Part shown: positions 19,824 to 30,300 of the stretch, piece by piece
How the letters are laid out: each line of letters starts with the position of its first letter
Position numbering within the stretch: position 1 is the stretch's first letter
Assembly: GCA_014156375.1 (NCBI GenBank)
Contig: RQJH01000001.1
Location: forward strand, 248,001-312,000
Length of the DNA: 64,000 bases
Direction: 5' to 3'
DNA from: Enterobacteriaceae bacterium 89
GTDB lineage: Bacteria; Pseudomonadota; Gammaproteobacteria; Enterobacterales; Enterobacteriaceae
Translations under genes and position numbers: made by a program
The notes under the pieces: generated by a model
Seen by the model: only the letters and a program-made list of their open reading frames with translations
Databases searched by the model: none
Told to the model about the DNA's origin: nothing

Positions 19824-21011
19824 ATGAAAACCGTTAACGAACTGATTAAGGATCTCAACCAACTCAACTCTCACCTCAGCGAGAAAGACTTCCTGCTGAC
19901 CTGGGAACAGTCGCCGGATGAGCTGAAGCAGGTGCTGGACGTGGCCAACGCCCTGAAGACGCTGCGGGCAGAAAATATCGCCACCAAAGTCTTCAGCAGC
20001 GGCCTGGGGATCTCCGTATTCCGCGACAACTCCACCCGCACCCGTTTCTCCTACGCCTCCGCGCTCAACCTGTTAGGCCTGGCGCAGCAGGATCTGGACG
20101 AAGGTAAATCACAGATAGCCCACGGAGAAACCGTCCGCGAAACTGCGAATATGATCTCCTTCTGTGCCGATGCGATCGGCATTCGCGATGACATGTTTCT
20201 CGGCGCAGGTAACGCCTACATGCGCGAAGTAGGCGCGGCGCTTGATGATGGGCACAAACAGGGCGTCCTGCCGCAGCGCCCGGCTCTGATTAACCTGCAG
20301 TGCGACATTGACCACCCAACCCAGTCAATGGCCGATCTGGCCTGGCTGCGCGAGCACTTTGGTTCACTGGAAAATCTGAAAGGTAAAAAAATCGCCATGA
20401 CCTGGGCCTACTCCCCGAGCTACGGCAAACCTCTTTCCGTTCCACAGGGCATTATCGGGCTGATGACCCGCTTCGGCATGGACGTGACCCTCGCTCACCC
20501 TGAAGGCTACGACCTGATCCCTGACGTTATCGAAGTGGCGAAGAACAACGCCAAAGCCTCCGGCGGCAGCTTCCGTCAGGTCACCGATATGGCCGAAGCC
20601 TTCAAAGACGCCGATATCGTCTATCCAAAATCCTGGGCTCCGTACAAAGTCATGGAAAAACGCACCGAACTGCTGCGGGCAAACGACCATGACGGCCTGA
20701 AAGCGCTGGAAAAAGCCTGCCTCGAGCAAAACGCCCACCACAAAGACTGGCACTGCACGGAAGAGATGATGAAACACACCCGCGACGGTGAAGCCCTGTA
20801 CATGCACTGCCTTCCTGCGGACATCACCGGTGTCTCCTGCCAACAGGGTGAAGTCACCGAAGGGGTGTTCGAGAAATACCGCATCCCAACCTACAAAGAA
20901 GCGAGCTGGAAGCCGTACATCATCGCCGCGATGATCCTGTGCCGCAAATACGCCAATCCGGGTCAGGTTCTTGAACAACTGCTGAAAGACGCCGAAAAGC
21001 GCATCAAATAA
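19824..21011 (+). CDS. ygeW: YgeW, putative carbamoyltransferase
   Basis: A member of the aspartate/ornithine carbamoyltransferase superfamily, 395 residues. The carbamoyl-phosphate site FRDNSTRTRFSY is at about 71-82, the HPTQ motif at about 155-158 and HCLP near 333. The physiological acceptor is not established for the E. coli homologue. In this operon the enzyme would act on a ureido or carbamoyl intermediate of purine breakdown, running toward carbamoyl phosphate for YqeA. It is the first gene of a five-gene operon (ygeW-ygeX-ygeY-hyuA-yqeA) behind a sigma-54 promoter. Confidence 0.93.
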   Translation: MKTVNELIKDLNQLNSHLSEKDFLLTWEQSPDELKQVLDVANALKTLRAENIATKVFSSGLGISVFRDNSTRTRFSYASALNLLGLAQQDLDEGKSQIAHGETVRETANMISFCADAIGIRDDMFLGAGNAYMREVGAALDDGHKQGVLPQRPALINLQCDIDHPTQSMADLAWLREHFGSLENLKGKKIAMTWAYSPSYGKPLSVPQGIIGLMTRFGMDVTLAHPEGYDLIPDVIEVAKNNAKASGGSFRQVTDMAEAFKDADIVYPKSWAPYKVMEKRTELLRANDHDGLKALEKACLEQNAHHKDWHCTEEMMKHTRDGEALYMHCLPADITGVSCQQGEVTEGVFEKYRIPTYKEASWKPYIIAAMILCRKYANPGQVLEQLLKDAEKRIK

Positions 21012-21018
21012 CGCCCTG

Positions 21019-21041
21019 ACCGGCCCGTCCGGGCCGGTTTT
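21019..21041 (+). terminator. Hairpin between ygeW and ygeX
   Basis: ACCGGCCC (21019-21026), loop GTCC, GGGCCGGT (21031-21038), followed by TTT. It is likely a partial terminator or mRNA-processing element that lowers expression of downstream genes relative to ygeW. Confidence 0.6.
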
Positions 21042-21073
21042 ACTGCCTCTGTAATGAAGGATAAGGACAGAAT

Positions 21074-22273
21074 ATGTCTGCTTTCTCACTGAAGATGGAT
21101 ATTGCCGACAACCGTTTTTTTACCGGTGAGACCTCACCGCTCTTTTCGCGCCAGCAGGCGCAGCTGGCGCGCCGTTTCCATCAGAAAATAACGGGCTACC
21201 AGCCGACGCCTCTGCATTCACTGAACCAGCTGGCGGGTCTGTTCGGCGTCAGCAAAATCCTCGTGAAAGACGAATCACAGCGGTTTGGCCTGAATGCCTT
21301 CAAGATGCTGGGCGGCTCCTACGCCATCGCTCAGCTGCTGTGTGAAAAATACCATTTGGATATCAACGAGTTTTCGTTCGAAACGCTCAAATCGACGATT
21401 ACGGAAAAAATGACCTTTGCCACCACCACCGACGGTAACCATGGCCGTGGCGTGGCGTGGGCCGCGCAGCAGCTCGGGCAGAACGCAGTGGTGTACATGC
21501 CAAAAGGCTCTGCGCAGGAGCGCGTGGACGCCATTTTACGTCTCGGCGCGGAGTGCATCGTCACCGATATGAACTACGACGACACCGTGCGCTTTACCCT
21601 GCAAACCGCGCAGAAAAACGGCTGGGAGGTGGTGCAGGACACCGCCTGGGAAGGCTACACCCGGATCCCCACCTGGATTATGCAGGGATACGCCACGCTC
21701 GCCGATGAAGCGGTTGAGCAAATCGCCGCGATGGGCATTGCTCGCCCAACCCACGTCTTCTTACAGGGCGGCGTTGGGGCGATGGCCGGCGGCGTGCTGG
21801 GCTACCTGGCTGACGTTTACGGCCCGAGCAAACTGCATTCGGTCATCGTCGAGCCAGAGCTGGCGGACTGTCTTTATCGTTCAGGTATTAAAGGCCAGAT
21901 TGTCAACGTCGGCGGAGAGATGGCCACCATCATGGCCGGCCTTGCCTGCGGCGAACCGAACCCGCTCGGCTGGGAAGTTCTGCGCAACTGCGCCACCCAG
22001 TTCGTTTCCTGCCAGGACGCCGTTGCCGCACTCGGCATGCGCGTGCTGGGCAACCCGCTGGGTCACGATCCGCGCGTCATCTCCGGGGAATCCGGCGCCG
22101 TCGGCCTGGGCCTGCTTGCCGCCGTTCATCATCACCCGCAGCGAGAAACGTTGATGCAGAAGTTGGGCCTCGACGACCACTCCGTCGTGCTGGTCATCAG
22201 CACCGAAGGCGACACCGACGTGAAGCATTACCGGGAAGTGGTCTGGGAAGGCAAACACCCGGCGGCACGATAA
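21074..22273 (+). CDS. ygeX: YgeX, 2,3-diaminopropionate ammonia-lyase
   Basis: A PLP enzyme that splits 2,3-diaminopropionate to pyruvate and two ammonia. It is 399 residues (E. coli 398). The Schiff-base lysine is K77 in LNAFKMLGG, and the second catalytic residue D120 is present in TTTDGNHG. The PLP-phosphate glycine loop is GGVGAMAGG (about 236-244). It supplies pyruvate and ammonia at the end of the pathway. A good AAGGATAAGGA region precedes the ATG. Confidence 0.96.
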   Translation: MSAFSLKMDIADNRFFTGETSPLFSRQQAQLARRFHQKITGYQPTPLHSLNQLAGLFGVSKILVKDESQRFGLNAFKMLGGSYAIAQLLCEKYHLDINEFSFETLKSTITEKMTFATTTDGNHGRGVAWAAQQLGQNAVVYMPKGSAQERVDAILRLGAECIVTDMNYDDTVRFTLQTAQKNGWEVVQDTAWEGYTRIPTWIMQGYATLADEAVEQIAAMGIARPTHVFLQGGVGAMAGGVLGYLADVYGPSKLHSVIVEPELADCLYRSGIKGQIVNVGGEMATIMAGLACGEPNPLGWEVLRNCATQFVSCQDAVAALGMRVLGNPLGHDPRVISGESGAVGLGLLAAVHHHPQRETLMQKLGLDDHSVVLVISTEGDTDVKHYREVVWEGKHPAAR

Positions 22274-22330
22274 CCGAATTTTACATTTAGCGTCCCCCGA
22301 TCCACGGGGAACAAGGACTGGAGAAATACG

Positions 22331-23542
22331 ATGGCTAAGCACATTCCTTTCAAACTGATTCTGGAAAAAGCAAATTACTATCAGGCAGATATGACCCGCT
22401 TCTTACGCGACATGATTGCCATTCCAAGTGAAAGCTGCGACGAAAAGCGCGTGGTTCACCGCATCAAAGAAGAGATGGAAAAGGTCGGGTTCGATAAAGT
22501 CGACATTGACCCGATGGGCAACGTCCTCGGCTACATCGGCCACGGTCCACGCCTGGTGGCGATGGATGCGCACATCGATACAGTGGGCATCGGTAATATC
22601 AAAAACTGGAACTTCGATCCGTATGAGGGCATGGAAACGGACGAGCTGATTGGCGGGCGCGGCGCGTCTGACCAGGAAGGCGGGATGGCGTCGATGGTCT
22701 ATGCGGGCAAAATCATCAAAGACCTGGGTCTGGAAGACGAATACACCCTGCTGGTGACCGGCACCGTTCAGGAAGAAGACTGCGACGGCCTGTGCTGGCA
22801 GTACATCATCGAACAATCCGGGATTCGCCCTGAGTTTGTGGTCAGTACCGAACCGACAGACTGCCAGATTTATCGCGGACAGCGCGGACGCATGGAAATC
22901 CGCGTTGAGGTTCAGGGCGTAAGCTGCCATGGATCAGCGCCGGAACGCGGGGATAACGCCATCTTCAAAATGGCTCCGGTGCTGACCGAGCTGGAGCAGC
23001 TGGCACAGAAACTGGGCCACGATGAATTCCTGGGTAAAGGAACGCTCACCGTTTCTGAAATCTTCTTCACCTCGCCAAGCCGCTGTGCGGTGGCGGACAG
23101 CTGCGCCGTCTCCATCGACCGTCGTCTGACCTGGGGGGAAACCTGGGAAGGGGCGCTGGAAGAGATCCGCGCCCTGCCGGCGGCGAAACAGGCTAAGGCG
23201 GTGGTCTCAATGTACAACTACGAGCGCCCATCCTGGACCGGTCTGGTGTACCCAACCGAATGCTACTTCCCAACCTGGAAGGTGGAGGAGAACCACTTCA
23301 CCGTTCGCGCACTGAGCAACGCCTACGAAGGTCTGTTCGGCAAAGCACCGGTGGTAGATAAGTGGACCTTCTCCACTAACGGCGTTTCCATCATGGGTCG
23401 CCACGGCATTCCGGTCATCGGCTTCGGGCCGGGTAAAGAGCCGGAGGCGCACGCCCCTAACGAAAAAACCTGGAAATCCCACCTGATTACCTGCGCCGCC
23501 ATGTACGCCGCTATCCCACTGAGCTGGCTGGCCACGCAGTAA
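22331..23542 (+). CDS. ygeY: YgeY, M20-family metallohydrolase
   Basis: A zinc peptidase/amidohydrolase of the M20 family, 403 residues as in E. coli. Metal-binding residues are visible in AMDAHIDTV (about 76-84), [10 protein letters not shown] (about 112-121) and the catalytic pair EED (about 146-148). A dimerisation domain interrupts the catalytic domain (about 190-310). In this operon it presumably hydrolyses an amide or carbamoyl bond of a ring-opened purine product, possibly releasing the substrate of YgeX; this step is inferred. There is a good GGAG site before the ATG. Confidence 0.93.
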   Translation: MAKHIPFKLILEKANYYQADMTRFLRDMIAIPSESCDEKRVVHRIKEEMEKVGFDKVDIDPMGNVLGYIGHGPRLVAMDAHIDTVGIGNIKNWNFDPYEGMETDELIGGRGASDQEGGMASMVYAGKIIKDLGLEDEYTLLVTGTVQEEDCDGLCWQYIIEQSGIRPEFVVSTEPTDCQIYRGQRGRMEIRVEVQGVSCHGSAPERGDNAIFKMAPVLTELEQLAQKLGHDEFLGKGTLTVSEIFFTSPSRCAVADSCAVSIDRRLTWGETWEGALEEIRALPAAKQAKAVVSMYNYERPSWTGLVYPTECYFPTWKVEENHFTVRALSNAYEGLFGKAPVVDKWTFSTNGVSIMGRHGIPVIGFGPGKEPEAHAPNEKTWKSHLITCAAMYAAIPLSWLATQ

Positions 23543-23556
23543 CCGTTCGTCCCTTC

Positions 23557-23578
23557 TCCCGCCACCTATGTGGCGGGA
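23557..23578 (+). repeat. Hairpin between ygeY and hyuA
   Basis: TCCCGCCAC (23557-23565), loop CTAT, GTGGCGGGA (23570-23578): a 9-bp perfect stem in the 49-bp gap. No T-run follows, so it is more likely an mRNA-stability element than a terminator. Confidence 0.5.
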
Positions 23579-23591
23579 TTCTGAGGTGCCT

Positions 23592-24998
23592 ATGCGCGTA
23601 CTGATTAAAAACGGTCTCGTCGTCAACGCCGATGGAAAAAGGCAGCAGGACCTGCTGATTGAAGACGGCCTGATCAAACACCTTGCGGACGTCATAGAAG
23701 CAGAACCCGACTGCGAAATCATAGATGCCGAAGGCTGCTACGTGATGCCCGGCGGGGTCGATGTTCACACGCATTTTAATATCGACGTGGGTCTTGCCCG
23801 CAGCTGTGACGATTTCTTTACCGGCACCCGAGCCGCCGCCTGCGGCGGCACCACGACGATTGTCGACCACATGGGTTTCGGCCCGCCGGGCTGCCATCTG
23901 CGCCATCAGTTTGACGTCTATCGCGGCTATGCGGCCTACAAAGCGGTCATCGACTACAGTTTTCACGGCGTGATCCAGCATGTGAATCACAGCGTACTGG
24001 ATGAAATCCCGATGATGGTCGAAGCCGGTATCAGCAGCTTTAAGCTGTACCTGACCTACCAGTACAAGCTGAGCGATGACGATGTGCTGCAGGTAATGCA
24101 GCATCTGCACCGCGCCGGCGCGCTGACCACCGTCCATCCGGAAAACGACGCCGCCATTGCCCGACGCCGAACGGAGTTTATCAATGCGGGCAAGATAGCC
24201 CCTCGCTATCACGCCCTGAGCCGCCCGCTGGAGTGCGAGGCGGAGGCGATTGCCAGAATGATAAACCTCGCCCAGCTGGCCGGAAACGCGCCGCTTTACA
24301 TTGTGCACCTTTCCAACGGCCTGGGGCTGGACTACCTGCGCCTCGCCAGAGCCCGCCGCCAGCCGGTATGGGTGGAAACCTGCCCGCAATACCTGCTGCT
24401 GGACGACCGCTGCTATGAGCGTGACGACGCGCTGAACTATTTACTCAGCCCGCCGCTGCGTGGCGCAAGCCATAACGATGCGCTGTGGTGTGGGATCCAC
24501 GACGGTTCAATCGACACGGTAGCGACCGATCACTGCACCTTTTCATCCGCTCAACGCCAGCAAATTTCAGGCGGCAACTTCAGCCAGTGTCCGAACGGCC
24601 TGCCGGGCGTTGAGAACCGGATGCTACTGCTGTTCTCCCACGGCGTAATGACCAGGCGCATTTCACCCGAGCGCTTTGTCGCCCTGACCAGCGCCAGCCC
24701 GGCGAAGCTGTTTGGCCTGTGGCCGCAGAAAGGCCTGCTGGCCTCCGGCTCGGATGGCGACGTGGTGATTATCGATCCGAGAAGGACAACCACCATTCGT
24801 CACGAACTGCTGCACGACAACGCCGACTATTCGCCCTACGAGGGCTTTATTTGCCAGGGAGCGATTCGCCAGACGCTGTCCAGAGGCAGGGTCATCTTTG
24901 ACAACGGCATCTTCACCGGCGCTGCCGGACAGGGCCGTTTCCTGCGCCGCAATCCGTTTTCTGCCGATCGGCTTCCCGTCGGCGGACCAGAACTTTAA
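23592..24998 (+). CDS. hyuA: HyuA (YgeZ), D-phenylhydantoinase-type amidohydrolase
   Basis: A cyclic-amidohydrolase of the dihydropyrimidinase family, 468 residues. Metal ligands are visible: DVHTHFN (about 57-63), the lysine that becomes carbamylated in SFKLYLTY (about 151-158), VHPEN, IVHLSN and the terminal Asp in ATDHCTF. In E. coli it acts on phenylhydantoin in vitro. In this operon a ring-opening step on a hydantoin-like purine intermediate is the likely task. I chose ATG 23592 (MRVLIKNG) with a TGAGG site over a start eight codons upstream. Confidence 0.93.
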   Translation: MRVLIKNGLVVNADGKRQQDLLIEDGLIKHLADVIEAEPDCEIIDAEGCYVMPGGVDVHTHFNIDVGLARSCDDFFTGTRAAACGGTTTIVDHMGFGPPGCHLRHQFDVYRGYAAYKAVIDYSFHGVIQHVNHSVLDEIPMMVEAGISSFKLYLTYQYKLSDDDVLQVMQHLHRAGALTTVHPENDAAIARRRTEFINAGKIAPRYHALSRPLECEAEAIARMINLAQLAGNAPLYIVHLSNGLGLDYLRLARARRQPVWVETCPQYLLLDDRCYERDDALNYLLSPPLRGASHNDALWCGIHDGSIDTVATDHCTFSSAQRQQISGGNFSQCPNGLPGVENRMLLLFSHGVMTRRISPERFVALTSASPAKLFGLWPQKGLLASGSDGDVVIIDPRRTTTIRHELLHDNADYSPYEGFICQGAIRQTLSRGRVIFDNGIFTGAAGQGRFLRRNPFSADRLPVGGPEL

Positions 24999-25010
24999 TG
25001 AGAGGAAATG

Positions 25011-25943
25011 ATGAGTAAAAAGATTGTTCTCGCGCTGGGCGGGAATGCGCTCGGCGACGATCTTGCCGGACAAATGCAGGCCGTGAAGCAAACGTCACAG
25101 GCCATCGTCGATCTTATCGCCCAGGGCCATCAGGTGGTGGTGACTCACGGCAACGGCCCGCAGGTGGGGATGATTAATCTCGCCTTCGAAGCCGCCGCTA
25201 AAACCGAAGCCCATACGCCGATGCTGCCGATGTCAGTCTGCGTGGCGCTGAGCCAGGGCTACATCGGCTACGACCTGCAAAACGCCCTGCGCGAGGAGCT
25301 GCTGTCCCGCAAGCTGGACATCCCTGTCGCCACCCTGATCACGCAGGTTGAAGTGGATGCTAACGACGAGGCCTTCCGCAATCCGACCAAACCCATCGGT
25401 TCTTTCTTTTCCATAGAGGAAGCCGAAAAGCTGCGCGAAAAAGGCTACGTCCTGAAAGAGGATGCCGGGCGCGGTTACCGTCGAGTGGTCGCCTCGCCGA
25501 AGCCGCTGGATATTATTGAAAAACAGACGGTGAAAACGCTGCTGGATGCCTGCCATGTGGTGATCACCGCGGGCGGAGGAGGCATTCCGGTGATCCGCGA
25601 AGGGCATCACCTGCGCGGAGCCAGTGCGGTGATCGATAAAGACTGGGCCAGCGCAAAACTGGCCGAAATGATTGGTGCCGATATGCTGATCATTCTCACT
25701 GCCGTCGAAAAAGTGGCGATCAACTTCGGAAAGCCCGACGAACAGTGGCTGGAAAAGCTTTCCCTGCGAGACGCCGAACGCTTTATCGAAGAAGGCCATT
25801 TCGCCAAAGGCTCCATGCTGCCGAAAGTGGAAGCCGCCGCCTCGTTTGCACGTTCAGGGCCAGGCCGCAAGGCGCTGATCACCATGCTGAGCAAGGCCAA
25901 AGAAGGGATTGAAGGCAAAACCGGCACCGTGATTTGCCAGTAA
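25011..25943 (+). CDS. yqeA: YqeA, carbamate kinase-like protein
   Basis: An amino-acid-kinase-fold enzyme, 310 residues as in E. coli YqeA. The N-terminal ALGGNAL (7-13) and THGNGPQVG (about 44-52) motifs bind carbamoyl phosphate/ATP, and AGGGGIPV (about 183-190) and KGSMLPKVEA (about 265-274) are family signatures. It would convert carbamoyl phosphate and ADP to ATP, CO2 and ammonia, giving the island a substrate-level ATP yield. Two adjacent ATGs (25008, 25011) follow GAGAGG; the second matches E. coli. Confidence 0.92.
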   Translation: MSKKIVLALGGNALGDDLAGQMQAVKQTSQAIVDLIAQGHQVVVTHGNGPQVGMINLAFEAAAKTEAHTPMLPMSVCVALSQGYIGYDLQNALREELLSRKLDIPVATLITQVEVDANDEAFRNPTKPIGSFFSIEEAEKLREKGYVLKEDAGRGYRRVVASPKPLDIIEKQTVKTLLDACHVVITAGGGGIPVIREGHHLRGASAVIDKDWASAKLAEMIGADMLIILTAVEKVAINFGKPDEQWLEKLSLRDAERFIEEGHFAKGSMLPKVEAAASFARSGPGRKALITMLSKAKEGIEGKTGTVICQ

Positions 25944-25969
25944 AATCGCGGATGATGAAGACTTTGTCG

Positions 25970-25999
25970 GCCCGGTAAGCGTGTGTACCGGGCTCTTTC
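25970..25999 (+). terminator. Terminator of the ygeW-yqeA operon
   Basis: GCCCGGTA (25970-25977) pairs with TACCGGGC (25986-25993) and is followed by TCTTTCT. It is 27 bp after the yqeA stop and before the convergent XdhC-type gene. Confidence 0.7.
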
Positions 26000-26011
26000 T
26001 CCGAAGCGGCC

Positions 26012-26845
26012 TCAGCATGCCACCTCTTCCACAACGCCAACCGGCTCTGAGGCAATTTTCATCTGAGTCATCAGCCCGCCGGGCGCATGATTTTTCACCT
26101 GCAGGAGCTCCGCCAGCACGCTGATGGCAATCTCATTCGGTGTTTCCGCACCAATATCGACCCCAACCGGTGCCCGTAGGCGGTTGAGGTCTGACTCCGG
26201 TACGCCGTTCTCCCGCATCTGACGCAAAAACACCTGAACTTTACGGCGGCTTGCCAGCAGCCCCAGCCAGGCAACGGGTTGAGTAATCAGGCGATCCAGC
26301 GCTTCCCGATCCTGGTTGTTGGTGGCTATCAGCACAAAGTCCTCCGGCCGGATAGCCATGGCATCCACTACCTCAGAGAAGCTGGGCGCATGCAGCAGAC
26401 GGGTCGCGGCCGGGAAAGCCTCCGGATTGAGGCTTTCCGGGTAAATATCCCCGACGCACAGATCAAAATCCAGCAGCACGGCAGCATGAGCAATCGCCCG
26501 GTTAACGTGGCCCGCCCCCACCAGCACCAGCCGTGGCCGCTGCCCATGAACGCTGATGTGCACGGACATCGCCCCTCCGCAGTCGGAGCCGACCGCATCG
26601 CTGCCGCTGCGCGCCATACGGCCATGAAACACCCTGGAAGCCCTTTCCTGCATCGCTTCAAGCGCTTCGGCAATCACTTTCCGTTCCACCATCCCGCCGC
26701 CAATGGTCCCGACAATCGAGCCGTCATCACGGATCAGCATTTGGGCCGAATGCCTCGGGGTCGATCCCCGGCTTTCAACAATTTGGGCCAGGGCAAATGG
26801 GCGGTTTTGTTGTTCCAGTCTTGCGGCTTCTGCAAAAATATTCAT
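26012..26845 (-). CDS. XdhC/CoxI-family molybdenum-hydroxylase chaperone
   Basis: A protein of 277 residues with an N-terminal XdhC/CoxI domain (conserved GTIGGGMVER at about 48-57 and SDCGGAM at about 85-91) and a C-terminal Rossmann domain (LVLVGAGHVNRAIA at about 104-117). XdhC proteins bind the molybdenum cofactor, promote its sulfuration and hand it to xanthine-dehydrogenase-type enzymes. The client here is very probably the XdhD-like enzyme encoded at 37-40.7 kb. ATG 26845 has a GAGGT site; ATG 26872 and further upstream codons are open but lack support. It stands alone, convergent with yqeA. Confidence 0.88.
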   Translation of the reverse strand: MNIFAEAARLEQQNRPFALAQIVESRGSTPRHSAQMLIRDDGSIVGTIGGGMVERKVIAEALEAMQERASRVFHGRMARSGSDAVGSDCGGAMSVHISVHGQRPRLVLVGAGHVNRAIAHAAVLLDFDLCVGDIYPESLNPEAFPAATRLLHAPSFSEVVDAMAIRPEDFVLIATNNQDREALDRLITQPVAWLGLLASRRKVQVFLRQMRENGVPESDLNRLRAPVGVDIGAETPNEIAISVLAELLQVKNHAPGGLMTQMKIASEPVGVVEEVAC

Positions 26846-27246
26846 ATCAACCTCAATGGATATTTCTTTCATTACGCTTTTCGCTGCCAGCGCAGCAACA
26901 TCCTTATGGATGCAATATTTATGCTTATCCTGATTTTTTGGCTTAAAAGCGTGAAGTGGGTCATTTGAACAAGCGGAATAATACAGAAACTGCGAAGCCG
27001 TTCTTATTTTAGCCGGTTTAACAGCGGCAAGATTTGTCATAAAAACAGTAAACAAAAAATCCCTCTGCCGCGACGGCTGATAATTTCTCATTTTGATATT
27101 TGAGCTGTATTTTTGAGAATTCTTCCGCCGCAGGACAATACAATGATTTTAATTCTCATTGCCCCATTGTGAATTCACTCACACTTCGGCGGTGAGTTAC
27201 GACCTGCCTCACAAATTCTTTATCCCCATGCCGCTTTCAGCATAAC

Positions 27247-27262
27247 TGGTGTGATTGTTGCT
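27247..27262 (+). promoter_or_regulatory. Sigma-54 promoter of ygfK-ssnA
   Basis: TGGTGTGATTGTTGCT keeps the -24 GG and a full TTGCT at -12 with correct spacing (GG-N10-GC) but has three mismatches in the CAC part. It is 74 bp before ygfK. The rest of the 490-bp gap 26846-27335 is AT-rich, with TGAGAATT (27113-27120) and AATTCTCA (27151-27158) as an inverted repeat, and contains no gene. Confidence 0.6.
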
Positions 27263-27335
27263 CCTCTCCTGTCATCCGTCGGAATGATAACTCACCGGCA
27301 ATGTTCATTTTTCAATGCTATCTAAGGAGAGGGTG

Positions 27336-30300
27336 ATGGGAGATATAATGCGTCCCGTGCCGTTTGAAGCGCTTTTGACGCGCATTTTCGATGAATATCA
27401 GACCCAGCGGTCTATTTTTGGCATTCCTGAACAACAATTTTACTCACCCAAAGTTCAGCACCAGCTCGGCGTGTTTGGCGAAAGCTGCGCCACGCCGCTC
27501 GGCCCGGCTGCCGGGCCGCACACCCAGTTGGCACAGAACATCATTACCGCCTGGCTGACCGGCGGACGGTTTATCGAACTGAAAACCGTGCAAATTCTGG
27601 ATCGTCTGGAGCTGGAAAAGCCCTGTATCGATGCCGAAGATGAGTGCTTTAACACCGAATGGTCCACCGAATTCACGCTGAAGAAAGCCTGGGATGAATA
27701 CCTAAAAGCCTGGTTCGCCTTGCATTTGCTGGAGCAAGTGTTCCCTCTGACGCCAATAAAAGACGGTAAGTCTTTCATTTTCAACATGAGCGTGGGCTAT
27801 AACCTCGAGGGCATTCAGCAGCCGCCGATGCAGGAATTCATCGACAACATGATGGACGCCTCGGCTCACCCGAAATTTGCCGAGTACCGGGAAACGCTGA
27901 ACCGCTGGCTGCATGATGAAGCCTTTATCAGCCGTCTGCCGCAAAGTGCCCTCAGGGATGATCTCCCCGAGCTGGCCCGGCGCGTACCCGGCAGGATGGT
28001 TCAGGGCGTGACGCTCTCCACCATGCACGGCTGTCCGCCGGATGAAATTGAGGCCATCTGCAGCTACATGCTGCAGGAAAAAAACATCAACACCTTCGTG
28101 AAGCTGAACCCAACGCTGCTGGGCTATCCACGCGTGCGGGAAATTCTTGATACCTGCGGCTTCAACTACATCGGCCTCAGCGAAGAGTCCTTTGAGCACG
28201 ATCTGAAGATAGGTCAGGCGCTTGAGATGTTGACGCGGCTGATGGCGCTGGCGAAAGCCCGCGGCCTGGGCTTCGGCGTGAAGTTGACCAACACCCTGGG
28301 TACCGTCAACCACAAAGGCGCGCTGCCCGGCGGTGAAATGTACATGTCCGGCCGGGCGCTGTTCCCGCTCTCCATCAACGTTGCCGCCCTGCTCTCCCGG
28401 GCCTTTGAGGGCAAACTGCCCATCTCCTATTCCGGCGGGGCCAGCCAGCTCAATATCCGCGATATTTTCGACACCGGCATACGGCCGATCACGATGGCGA
28501 CAGATTTGCTGAAGCCGGGAGGTTATCTGCGCCTCAGCGAATGTCTGCGTGAGCTGGAGAATTCCGACGGCTGGAGCCTGACCCAGGTCGACGTCGACAG
28601 GCTGAACGCGCTGGCCGAGAAATCGGTCAGCATGGCCTACACCCAGAAACAGTGGAAGCCGGAAGAGCGAATCGATACCGGCGAAGCTTTGCCGCTGCTC
28701 GACTGCTACGTGGCCCCCTGCGTCACCGCCTGCGCCATCAAACAGGACATCCCGGAATATATACGCCTGCTGGGTGAGCATCGCTACGCCGACGCGCTGG
28801 AGCTTATCTACCAGCGCAACGCGCTGCCTGCCATTACCGGCCACATCTGCGACCACCAGTGCCAGTACAACTGCACGCGCCTGGATTACGACAGCGCGCT
28901 TAACATCCGCGAACTGAAAAAAGTGGCGCTGGAAAAAGGCTGGGATGAGTACCAGAAGCGCTGGTGCCAGCCCGCCATCAGCCACTCCGCGCACCCGGTA
29001 GCGGTGATTGGAGCAGGGCCAGCCGGGCTTGCGGCAGGCTATTTCCTGGCTCGCGCCGGGCACTCCGTCACGCTTTTTGAACGCGAAGCCAACGGCGGCG
29101 GCGTGGTGCAAAACATCATTCCGCAGTTCCGTATCCCTGGCGAGCTTATCCAGCACGATATCGACTTTGTGGTGCAACACGGCGTGAAGATTGAATACGG
29201 CTGCGATCCGCATCTGACCGTTGAAAAACTGCAGGCTCAGGGCTTCCACTACGTCCTCGTCGGCACCGGGACGGATAAAAATAGCGGCGTGCAGCTGCGC
29301 GGCAACAACCAGAACGTTCATAAATCCCTGCAGTTCCTGCGCGAGTTTAACCGTGGCGACAGGCTGGAGATGGGCAAACACGTCGCCGTTGTTGGCGCAG
29401 GCAATACCGCCATGGACTGCGCCCGCGCCGCGCTGCGAGTCCCGGGCGTGGAAAGCGCTACTATCGTCTATCGCCGTTCTCAGCAGGAGATGCCTGCCTG
29501 GCGGGAGGAGTACGAAGAAGCACTGCATGATGGGGTTAAATTTGAGTGGCTGTGTAATCCGGAACAGTTCAACGCCGACGGCACGCTGGTGGTGCGCGTC
29601 ATGAAGCTTGGCGAGCCGGATGAAAAAGGTCGCCGTCGCCCTGTTGAAACCGGTGAAACCCGGATCCTGAAGATGGATTCCCTGATCACCGCCATCGGCG
29701 AACAGCAGGATCGCGAGGAGCTGTCAGCGATGGGCGTTCCGCTCGATCCTGAGGGCTGGCCGGTGGTCAATGCCGAGGGTGAAACCAGCAGGAGCAACGT
29801 CTTCCTGATTGGCGACGTTCAGCGCGGCCCGTCTTCGATTGTCTCCGCCATCGGCAATGCGCGTCGGGCAACGGATGTCATCCTGGCCCGGGAAAAGCTC
29901 AACAACCGCAGCACCGAAAGCTTCCATCGCGACGTGGATCCGGCAGAGATCTATCAGCGCAAAGGCAGCATCGCCATCGCGCAAATCGATAAAGAAGACC
30001 GCGATGCCTTCGTCCAGCAGGAGGCCAGCCGCTGCCTGGAATGCAACTATGTCTGCAGCAAGTGCGTCGACGTCTGTCCGAACCGCGCCAACATATCCGT
30101 CGCGGTGCCGGGCTTCAAAAACCGTTGCCAGACGCTGCATCTGGACGCGTACTGCAACGAATGCGGCAACTGCGCCCAGTTCTGTCCGTGGCAGGGCAAA
30201 CCGTACAAAGACAAAATCACCGTTTTCAGCCTGGCGCAGGACTTCGCCAACAGCAGCAATCCGGGCTTCTTTGTCGAAGGCAATCAGGTCCAGGTGCGCC

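Noticed and set aside
26887-26905. Sigma-54 promoter for the XdhC-type gene
   Set aside because: Only the GG and GC dinucleotides are right (minus strand); the rest does not fit the consensus, so I do not list it as a feature.
27702-29528. 608-codon minus-strand open frame opposite ygfK
   Set aside because: It is antisense to a well-supported conserved gene; long antisense frames are common in GC-rich enterobacterial genes. No domain is recognisable.
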